Positions 32,979 to 38,303 of a stretch of 38,303 nucleotides of DNA are shown in pieces (the first letter of the stretch is position 1; each line of letters opens with the position of its first letter). Origin of the DNA: Streptomyces rugosispiralis (GTDB lineage: Bacteria; Actinomycetota; Actinomycetes; Streptomycetales; Streptomycetaceae); assembly GCF_024505145.1 (NCBI RefSeq), contig NZ_JANIAA010000061.1, positions 1 through 38,303 on the forward strand, given 5' to 3'. The translations under genes were made by a program, and so were the position numbers. The notes beneath the pieces are model-generated. The model made no database searches and was not told the origin of the DNA. It worked only from the letters and a program-made list of their open reading frames with translations.

Positions 32979-33148
32979 GATTCGCCGGGGGTCGGCTCGC
33001 CCTGGTACGGGAGCGGCGGCCATCCGTGGGGCCACGTTGATCCAATCTGATGAAAGCACGTCAGCTAAGGCGAGAAGTCGGGCGAATCGGTCGATATTCC
33101 CTGTGATCAAGCAACGTCGCACTGAGTCGTAACTCGAGGGGATACCGG

Positions 33149-33904
33149 ATGCGCGTTCTTCGACACCTGCTTGTCGTCCTGGGGTCGTTGCTGCTGCTGT
33201 GTGCCGGCGGACCGGCAATGGCCAAGCCCGTCACGGACTTCACCGCGGGGCTGGCCCCCGTGGCGTCTCCGGAGCCGGTGGCGGCGCCCTCACCCGGCCC
33301 GCGGCCGGTGGGCGGCGGGGACGGCGAGGGCAAGGGTCACCCTCCCTGTACCACCACGAACCGCATCGGGGGGACCAACACCGCACCGAATCCTCCGCTC
33401 GACCGCTACTACTCGGGCGACTGGCGGCTCGGACCCGCTCAGCTCCCCCGCTCCGGCGCGATCGGGCGCATGCTCGAAGGCTATGAACGACTCGACCGCT
33501 TCCCCACCTCCTCCGCGTTCCTGGGCTGCTACTGGGACGATCAGACCAACGGCTGGTGGTACCCGTACCCCGACGGCTGGGTCCTGCTCAACGGGTCGCC
33601 CCTGCACACCACGGTCCGGCTGAAGGTCGGCCAGAAGGTCGACTTGTTCGGGAGCGGTTTCGGCCACTTCCTCGCCCCGGCGGGCACGCCCTACGCCGAC
33701 CGCGCGCTGCCGCCCAGCAGCCTCAACACCCTCGACCCGGCGTATCCGCACGGCTATCACCTCTACGAGGTCACCGAACCCTTCCTGGTCGAGGGCGGCC
33801 CCATCCGGCCCTGGTTCGGCCAACCAGGCTTCGGTCTGCAGTATCTGACCGGACCTTCGATCCCCCAACTCGTCGCGGCCGGTAATCTCCGCCCGCTCAA
33901 CTGA
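33149..33904 (+). CDS. Secreted TNT-domain protein, predicted NAD+ glycohydrolase toxin
   Basis: A 251-residue exported protein. The signal peptide (1-25, cleavage after AMA) is followed by a Pro/Gly-rich linker, then a TNT domain (about 75-250). This is the fold of the C-terminal toxin of Mycobacterium tuberculosis CpnT, which hydrolyses NAD+. Recognisable parts are GTNTAPNPPLDRYYSGDWR, GHFLAPAGTPYADRALPPSS, GYHLYEVTEPF and the hallmark PWFGQPGFGLQY (Q225 and Q231 are candidates for the catalytic glutamine), then IPQLVAAGNLRPL. C67 and C127 could form a disulfide. Unlike CpnT it has no type VII or channel domain; it is a stand-alone Sec substrate. GAGGGG precedes ATG 33149 by seven bases. 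The gene following by 17 bp is the presumed immunity gene. Confidence 0.85.
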   Translation: MRVLRHLLVVLGSLLLLCAGGPAMAKPVTDFTAGLAPVASPEPVAAPSPGPRPVGGGDGEGKGHPPCTTTNRIGGTNTAPNPPLDRYYSGDWRLGPAQLPRSGAIGRMLEGYERLDRFPTSSAFLGCYWDDQTNGWWYPYPDGWVLLNGSPLHTTVRLKVGQKVDLFGSGFGHFLAPAGTPYADRALPPSSLNTLDPAYPHGYHLYEVTEPFLVEGGPIRPWFGQPGFGLQYLTGPSIPQLVAAGNLRPLN

Positions 33905-33921
33905 GGGCGGATCCTGGACCG

Positions 33922-34290
33922 GTGGACAGAACGGAACTCGTCCGGACCCTCCGCGACGAGCAGGTACCGGACGCGCTGTACGACATCCCGGGTGTGCAGG
34001 ACATCCCGGTGCGGCCGGACGCGTACTACTACCTGCGGCCCGCGCCGGACGGCGGCTGGGAGACCGGCCTGCGGGAGCGGTCCCTGGACCGGGACACCGG
34101 CCGGTTCGCCACGGAGGACGAGGCGTGCCGGGATCTGCTGGCGAAGCTGAGGGCCCGCCCGCGCCCGCCGGAGGGCGGCGGCGAGTCGATCGACGAACTC
34201 CTCGCACAGGGCGAGGAGCTCAGGCGGTGGGCCCGCGAGGAGGTCGAACGGGCACTGCGGGAGCGGCCGCCCGGCGATGACGAGCGATGA
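33922..34290 (+). CDS. Putative immunity protein for the TNT toxin
   Basis: A 122-residue acidic cytoplasmic protein with no signal peptide or TM segment. The core is MDRTELVRTLRDEQVPDALYDIPGVQD, then PDAYYYLRPAPDGGWETGLRERS and RFATEDEACRDLLAKLRAR. An amphipathic charged C-terminal helix follows (ELLAQGEELRRWAREEVERAL). Small proteins with a similar LYDIPGV...YYLR...TEDEACR pattern often sit next to TNT genes. Position, spacing and charge suggest it binds and blocks the NADase before export, as IFT does for CpnT. This is inference; there is no named family I can assign. The GTG at 33922 has a poor SD (GAGGGCGGA), consistent with coupling to the toxin gene. Confidence 0.7.
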   Translation: MDRTELVRTLRDEQVPDALYDIPGVQDIPVRPDAYYYLRPAPDGGWETGLRERSLDRDTGRFATEDEACRDLLAKLRARPRPPEGGGESIDELLAQGEELRRWAREEVERALRERPPGDDER

Positions 34291-34396
34291 CGGCGAGCGA
34301 TGACGAACGGTGACGAGCGACGACGAGCGGTGACGAGCGGTGACGGCCAGGGCGAGCGGTGACGACCAGGGCGAGCGGTGACGACCAGGGCGAGCG
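34276..34396. repeat. Degenerate GATGACGAGCG / 19-bp tandem repeats
   Basis: Short GATGACGAGCG and GGTGACGAGCG units begin in the last codons of the immunity gene. They pass into three near-perfect 19-bp units (34340-34358, 34359-34377, 34378-34396) of the form GTGACGACCAGGGCGAGCG. The tract has stops in its reading frames and looks like slippage-expanded intergenic sequence. Confidence 0.7.
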
Positions 34397-34422
34397 ACGA
34401 CGGCGTGAGCGCGCACAGCCCA

Positions 34423-34464
34423 GGGGGCCGGCCGCCCCGCTGGAGGATGGGACGGCCGGCCCCC
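34423..34464. terminator. Terminator between the TNT module and the acyl-CoA dehydrogenase gene
   Basis: A 12-bp stem GGGGGCCGGCCG (34423-34434) with CGGCCGGCCCCC (34453-34464), loop 18 bases. It lies between convergent genes. Confidence 0.75.
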
Positions 34465-34484
34465 GGACGCTGTGAGGGAGGCCC

Positions 34485-36311
34485 TTAGAACGCGGCCTCG
34501 TCCAGGTCCATCAGACCCTTGTCGACCGACTCGGCCAGTGAACGCTGCACCGAGACGCCCGGCAGCACCTCATGGGCGAAGAACTTCGCGACGGCGATCT
34601 TGCCCTCGTAGAAGGAGCGGTCCTTGGTGGACGCGGTGCCCAGCTTCTCGGCGGCCACGGCCGCGCCCTTGAGCAGCAGGTAACCGATGATCACGTCACC
34701 GGAGGCCAGCAGCAGCCGGGTCGAGTTGAGACCGACCTTGTAGATCGAGCTGACGTCCTGCTCGGTGGCGGCCAGGTCGGTGAGCATCGCGCCGACGATC
34801 GCCTCCAGGTCCACCGCGGCCTGGGCGAGCTGGTCGCGGGCGGCCTCCAGGTCCTCGCCCCCGGCGGCCTCGGCCAGGAACTTCTTGATCTCCTCCGAGA
34901 CGACGGTCAGCGCCTGCCCCTGGTCCCGGACGATCTTGCGGAAGAAGTAGTCCTGGCCCTGGATGGCGGTGGTGCCCTCGTAGAGGGTGTCGATCTTGGC
35001 GTCCCGGATGTACTGCTCCAGCGGGTACTCCTGGAGGTAGCCGGAGCCGCCGATGGTCTGCAGGGACTGCGCCAGCTGCTCGTACGCCTTCTCCGAGCCG
35101 TAGCCCTTGACGATGGGCAGCAGCAGGTCGTTGAGGCGGTTCACGGCCGAGGTGTCCTCGCCCGCGGCCTCCTTGACCAGGACCTCGTCCTGGACCGAGG
35201 CGGTGTAGAGCACCAACGCGCGCAGGCCCTCCGCGTACGCCTTCTGCGTCATCAGCGAGCGGCGCACATCCGGGTGGTGGGTGATGGTCACCCGCGGCGC
35301 GGTCTTGTCGGTGAAGGCCGCCAGGTCCGGACCCTGCACCCGCTCCTTGGCGTACTCCAGCGCGTTGAGGTAGCCGGTGGAGAGGGTGGCCATGGCCTTG
35401 GTGCCGACCATCATCCGGGCGAACTCGATGATCTTGAACATCTGGCGGATGCCGTCGTGCTTCTCGCCCAGCAGCCAGCCCTTGGCCGGGTGGTCGGCGC
35501 CGAAGGTCAGCTCGCAGGTGTTGGAGACCCGCAGACCCATCTTGTGCTCGACGTTGGTGGCGTACACGCCGTTGCGCTCGCCGAGCTCACCGGTCTCCCA
35601 GTCGAAGTCGTACTTGGGGACGACGAACAGCGACAGACCCTTGGTGCCGGGCCCCGCACCCTCGGGACGGGCCAGCACGAAGTGGATGATGTTGTCCGAG
35701 AGGTCGTGCTCACCGGAGGTGATGAACCGCTTCACACCCTCGATGTGCCAGGTGCCGTCCTCCTGCTGGGCCGCCTTGGTGCGGCCCGCGCCGACGTCGG
35801 AACCGGCGTCCGGCTCGGTCAGCACCATGGTGGAGCCCCACTGCTTGTCCACCATCAGCTGAGCGATCTTCAGCTGCTCCTCGGTGCCCTCGTCGTGGAG
35901 CACCCCCGCGAAGGCCGGGCCCGAGGCGTACATCCAGATCGGGGCGTTGGAGCCGAGGATGGTCTCGGCCGAGCCCCACAGCAGCGAGCGGGGGCAGGCG
36001 GTGCCGCCGAGCGACTCCGGGACGCCCAGCCGCCACCACTCGGCCTCCATGTAGGCCCGGTAGCTCTTCTTGAACGACTCGGGAAGCGGCGCCGTGTGGG
36101 TCTTGGGGTCGTAGACGGGCGGGTTCCGGTCGGAGTCGGCGTAGCTTTCGGCCAGCTCGTGCTCGGAGAGCCGGGATATCTCGGCGAGCACGCTCTTGGC
36201 GGTGTCGACGTCCATCTCCGCGAACGGTCCGGTGCCGTACACCGTGTCGCGCCCGAGCACCTCGAAGAGGTTGAACTCGATGTCGCGGAGATTCGACTTG
36301 TAGTGCCCCAT
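34485..36311 (-). CDS. Acyl-CoA dehydrogenase, FadE5-like
   Basis: A 608-residue flavoenzyme of the long (about 610-residue) actinobacterial class, like mycobacterial FadE5. It starts MGHYKSNLRDIEFNLFEVL (an extra N-terminal domain), followed by the FAD-binding MVLTEPDAGSDVGAGRT, the substrate loop KRFITSGEHDL and the catalytic base region DTLYEGTTAIQGQDYFF (E445). A C-terminal helical domain ends MDLDEAAF. It introduces the first double bond in beta-oxidation of broad-range acyl-CoAs. A GGAG site lies 9 bases before ATG 36311. A pirin gene lies 750 bp away; in Streptomyces ambofaciens, as I recall, a pirin-like protein (PirA) modulates an acyl-CoA dehydrogenase (AcdB), so the linkage may be functional. 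Confidence 0.92.
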   Translation of the reverse strand: MGHYKSNLRDIEFNLFEVLGRDTVYGTGPFAEMDVDTAKSVLAEISRLSEHELAESYADSDRNPPVYDPKTHTAPLPESFKKSYRAYMEAEWWRLGVPESLGGTACPRSLLWGSAETILGSNAPIWMYASGPAFAGVLHDEGTEEQLKIAQLMVDKQWGSTMVLTEPDAGSDVGAGRTKAAQQEDGTWHIEGVKRFITSGEHDLSDNIIHFVLARPEGAGPGTKGLSLFVVPKYDFDWETGELGERNGVYATNVEHKMGLRVSNTCELTFGADHPAKGWLLGEKHDGIRQMFKIIEFARMMVGTKAMATLSTGYLNALEYAKERVQGPDLAAFTDKTAPRVTITHHPDVRRSLMTQKAYAEGLRALVLYTASVQDEVLVKEAAGEDTSAVNRLNDLLLPIVKGYGSEKAYEQLAQSLQTIGGSGYLQEYPLEQYIRDAKIDTLYEGTTAIQGQDYFFRKIVRDQGQALTVVSEEIKKFLAEAAGGEDLEAARDQLAQAAVDLEAIVGAMLTDLAATEQDVSSIYKVGLNSTRLLLASGDVIIGYLLLKGAAVAAEKLGTASTKDRSFYEGKIAVAKFFAHEVLPGVSVQRSLAESVDKGLMDLDEAAF

Positions 36312-36366
36312 GGCGACGGCTCCGTAAGGATCGGGAGGCCAGGACCTCTGCGTTGACGCGTATCAG

Positions 36367-36398
36367 ATCAGCTGATGCCATGATGCTACCCGTGGGTA
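36367..36398. promoter_or_regulatory. Paired palindromes in the acyl-CoA dehydrogenase/SseB divergent promoter region
   Basis: ATCAGCTGAT (36367-36376) is a perfect 10-bp palindrome, and TACCC-GT-GGGTA (36387-36398) is a perfect 12-bp dyad. A further GGGTAA half-site follows at 36419-36424. The second dyad looks like a TetR/FadR-type operator for fatty-acid genes, but no regulator gene is nearby to link to it. Confidence 0.5.
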
Positions 36399-36435
36399 AT
36401 AAAGGGCAACCCTCAACCGGGTAACTGTGACTCAG

Positions 36436-36441
36436 TACGCT
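36436..36441 (+). promoter_or_regulatory. -10-like hexamer for a leaderless SseB-like transcript
   Basis: TACGCT lies seven bases before ATG 36449, and no SD sequence is present between them. Confidence 0.35.
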
Positions 36442-36448
36442 TCTGCGC

Positions 36449-36943
36449 ATGTACGGCTACGACCAGAACGCGAGCGCAGGGCAGGGCTACGCCGCCCCGC
36501 CGCCTCCGCCGCAACAGCAGCCGCATGCGTCACATCACGCGGCGGGTGCGGGGTACGGCCAGCAGCCGCTCTACCCGGAGCCCTCCCCGCCGTCGCTCGC
36601 CGACGCGGTGCGGGCCTTCACCACCGGATCGATGTCGGCCGAGGACTTCCAGCAGATCTTCGCCGGGTCGAAGGTCTACTGCCCGCGTGGTGACAACCCC
36701 GGCTTCCTGGCGCTGCACAACACCCAGCAGCCGGTGATCCCCATGTTCACCTCGCTCAAGGAGTTGCGGAGGTACGCGGGCAAGGAGTCCAAGTACTTCG
36801 TGATCACCGGCGCCGAGGTGATCGATCTGCTGCCCACCGGCTACGGCTTCGTCCTCGACATGGAGGGCGAGCACCGGATCGTCTTCGATGCGAAGGCGGT
36901 GGAGCAGATGGTCGACTTCGCCATGCGCCGCATGTACGGCTAG
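36449..36943 (+). CDS. SseB family protein
   Basis: A 164-residue protein. The first 45 residues are Gly/Pro/Gln/His-rich and disordered (YAAPPPPPQQQPHASHH). The rest is an SseB N-terminal-type domain (SLADAVRAFTTGSMSAEDFQQIFAGSKVYCPRGDNPGFLAL, PMFTSLKELRRYAGKESKYFVITGAEVIDLLPTGYGFVLD). SseB was named for an effect on serine sensitivity in E. coli; its role in actinomycetes is not established. Single cysteine in VYCPRG. It is divergent from the acyl-CoA dehydrogenase and probably has a leaderless message. Confidence 0.82.
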   Translation: MYGYDQNASAGQGYAAPPPPPQQQPHASHHAAGAGYGQQPLYPEPSPPSLADAVRAFTTGSMSAEDFQQIFAGSKVYCPRGDNPGFLALHNTQQPVIPMFTSLKELRRYAGKESKYFVITGAEVIDLLPTGYGFVLDMEGEHRIVFDAKAVEQMVDFAMRRMYG

Positions 36944-36961
36944 ATCGGGATACGTCCCGAT
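36944..36961 (+). terminator. Small hairpin after the SseB-like gene
   Basis: ATCGGGA (36944-36950) pairs with TCCCGAT (36955-36961), loop TACG, starting one base after the stop codon. Confidence 0.5.
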
Positions 36962-37000
36962 ATCACCGGTTGCCTCGCAGGGCGCTCGGGTGGAAATAAA

Positions 37001-37051
37001 GACCCTCTTGCGGGTCGTTCACCGTTCAATTAAGTTGAATGGTGAACGACC
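37001..37051 (+). promoter_or_regulatory. Large inverted repeat and alternative hairpin in the pirin leader
   Basis: GGTCGTTCACCGTTCAA (37013-37029) and TTGAATGGTGAACGACC (37035-37051) form a 17-bp inverted repeat with one G/T position and a TTAAG centre. Its right arm ends one base before the SD site (GAGGAGG, 37052-37058). A smaller hairpin GACCC/GGGTC (37001-37005 with 37012-37016) shares bases with the left arm, so the two cannot form together. Either a dimeric repressor operator or a leader RNA switch would fit. Confidence 0.6.
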
Positions 37052-37063
37052 GAGGAGGCCGTC

Positions 37064-38035
37064 ATGCCCGCAGTGACCGTAGAGAACCCACTGACCCTGC
37101 CGCGCGTCGCGGCACCCGCCGAGGCACGACAGCGCCCCGTGCTCGCCGTCACGACCGCTCCCAGCGGTTTCGAGGGCGAGGGCTTCCCGGTGCGCCGGGC
37201 CTTCGCCGGTATCGATTACAAGCACCTCGACCCGTTCATCATGATGGACCAGATGGGCGAGGTGGAGTACGCGCCGGGCGAGCCCAAGGGCACCCCCTGG
37301 CACCCCCACCGCGGCTTCGAGACCGTCACCTACATCATCGATGGCGTCTTCGACCACCAGGACTCGCAGGGCGGTGGCGGCACGATCACCAACGGTGACA
37401 CCCAGTGGATGACGGCCGGCTCCGGCCTCCTCCACATCGAGGCCCCGCCGGAGTCCCTGGTCGTCTCGGGCGGTCTCTTCCACGGCCTCCAGCTGTGGGT
37501 GAACCTCCCGGCCGAGGACAAGATGATGCCCCCGCGCTACCAGGACATCCGCGGTGGCCAGGTCCAGCTGCTGACCTCCCCCGACGGCGGCGCGCTGCTG
37601 CGCGTCATCGCCGGTGAGCTGGACGGTCACGCCGGTCCCGGCATCACCCACACCCCGATCACGATGGTGCACGCCACGCTGGCTCCGGGCGCGGAGATCA
37701 CCCTGCCGTGGCGCGAGGACTTCAACGGCCTCGCGTATGTGCTCGCGGGCCGCGGCGCGGTCGGCGCCGAGCGGCGTCCGGTCCACCTGGGCCAGACCGC
37801 CGTCTTCGGGGCCGGTTCCGCGCTGACCGTGCGCGCGGACGAGAAGCAGGACTCCCACACGCCGGACCTGGAGGTCGTCCTCCTCGGCGGCCGGCCGATC
37901 CGGGAGCCGATGGCGCACTACGGGCCGTTCGTGATGAACACCCGCGCGGAGCTCCAGCAGGCCTTCGAGGACTTCCAGAAGGGCCGGCTCGGCACGATTC
38001 CGGCGGTGCACGGGATGTCCGAGGGCGGAATGTAA
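37064..38035 (+). CDS. pirA: Pirin family protein
   Basis: A 323-residue bicupin. The N-terminal cupin carries the metal ligands H80 and H82 (GTPWHPHRGFETVTY) and H124 and E126 (GSGLLHIEAPPE), the same spacing as human pirin. The C-terminal cupin (VHATLAPGAEITLPWREDFNGLAYVLAG) lacks obvious ligands. Pirins are iron proteins acting as redox-sensitive cofactors or quercetinases. The symbol follows a Streptomyces pirin reported to interact with an acyl-CoA dehydrogenase and is given by analogy. A GAGGAGG site lies five bases before ATG 37064. Expression is probably controlled at the inverted repeat directly upstream. Confidence 0.9.
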   Translation: MPAVTVENPLTLPRVAAPAEARQRPVLAVTTAPSGFEGEGFPVRRAFAGIDYKHLDPFIMMDQMGEVEYAPGEPKGTPWHPHRGFETVTYIIDGVFDHQDSQGGGGTITNGDTQWMTAGSGLLHIEAPPESLVVSGGLFHGLQLWVNLPAEDKMMPPRYQDIRGGQVQLLTSPDGGALLRVIAGELDGHAGPGITHTPITMVHATLAPGAEITLPWREDFNGLAYVLAGRGAVGAERRPVHLGQTAVFGAGSALTVRADEKQDSHTPDLEVVLLGGRPIREPMAHYGPFVMNTRAELQQAFEDFQKGRLGTIPAVHGMSEGGM

Positions 38036-38057
38036 GGCTCGCCGGGACGAGATGCGA

Positions 38058-38089
38058 ACGAGCCCCGTCCGGATCCGGACGGGGCTCGT
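38058..38089. terminator. Terminator after the pirin gene
   Basis: A perfect 32-bp palindrome with arms ACGAGCCCCGTCCG (38058-38071) and CGGACGGGGCTCGT (38076-38089) around GATC. It lies between convergent genes. Confidence 0.8.
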
Positions 38090-38128
38090 CGGCGCTTACG
38101 GGCGGATCACCCGTCTTTCCGCGTTGTC

Positions 38129-38302
38129 TCAGTGTTGCCCGGCGCGACGCTTCCGGGTCGCGAACGCGGCTGCCGCGCCCGCACCGGCCAGCAGGGCGCT
38201 GAGGGAGACGATCTTCAGCAGGCCGGACGTACCCGTGTTGGCCAGTGAGCCACCGCCGCCGCTGGTCCCCGAGCCTCCGCTGGTCCCCGAGCCTCCGCCC
38301 GT
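38129..38302 (-). CDS. C-terminus of a class E sortase-anchored (LANTG) surface protein, partial
   Basis: The last 57 residues of a gene whose start lies beyond the window end. A Gly/Ser/Thr-rich spacer with GSGTSG repeats precedes the sorting motif LANTG (residues 20-24 of the visible part). A hydrophobic stretch (LLKIVSLSALLAGAGAAAAFA) and a basic tail (TRKRRAGQH) follow. LAXTG is the signal of Streptomyces class E sortases, which attach proteins such as chaplins to the cell wall. Nothing can be said of the N-terminal domains. The call rests on direct translation of the minus strand, stop TGA at 38131-38129. Confidence 0.8.
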   Translation of the reverse strand, partial: TGGGSGTSGGSGTSGGGGSLANTGTSGLLKIVSLSALLAGAGAAAAFATRKRRAGQH

Positions 38303-38303
38303 T

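Overview
The window is a high-G+C, gene-dense chromosomal segment that reads as Streptomyces or a very close actinomycete. The signs are strong third-position GC, GTG and TTG starts, an AfsR/SARP regulator, a bacterial proteasome activator, a mycothiol-dependent isomerase-fold protein, a class E sortase (LAXTG) substrate, PASTA-type and proline/threonine-rich Ser/Thr kinases, and the GGGGCTCCGCCCC intergenic repeat often seen in Streptomyces. No rRNA, tRNA, insertion sequence, prophage or CRISPR array was seen.

Layout: 1-2575 holds the end of moeA, an overlapping K+ channel/RCK gene and a quinone oxidoreductase. 2584-4164 has a 29-bp repeat cluster, a small membrane-anchored secreted protein, the proteasome activator bpa, another repeat tract and an 18-bp-stem terminator. 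4195-7749 is a divergent pair of transmembrane Ser/Thr kinases. 7786-10015 holds an APH-fold kinase, a seven-unit tandem repeat array and a DevR-like response regulator. 10338-13987 is a three-gene branched-chain 2-oxoacid dehydrogenase operon (E1 alpha, E1 beta, E2), followed by a GntR regulator translationally coupled to an MFS transporter. 16049-18996 holds an MDMPI-like protein and an NHLRC2-like thioredoxin/NHL protein.

19036-28619 looks like one peptide-utilisation unit. It contains a lipoprotein peptide-binding protein, two permeases, two ATPases and an S9 oligopeptidase (the last five linked by four successive 4-bp ATGA overlaps), then a divergent TetR gene and an M20 carboxypeptidase. 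A near-identical 19-bp element lies in the binding protein/tetR gap and in the M20 promoter, which suggests a single TetR-controlled regulon.

28838-32966 holds an M18 aminopeptidase coupled to a short AfsR-like SARP, followed by a DUF4232 lipoprotein. Between the last two is an 11-bp-period direct repeat of the kind SARPs bind. 33149-34290 is a secreted TNT-type NAD+ glycohydrolase toxin with a small acidic cytoplasmic partner that is a probable immunity protein; this is the most novel-looking module. 34485-38035 has a FadE5-type acyl-CoA dehydrogenase, an SseB-like protein and a pirin with a large inverted repeat in its leader. The window ends in the C-terminus of an LANTG cell-wall protein.
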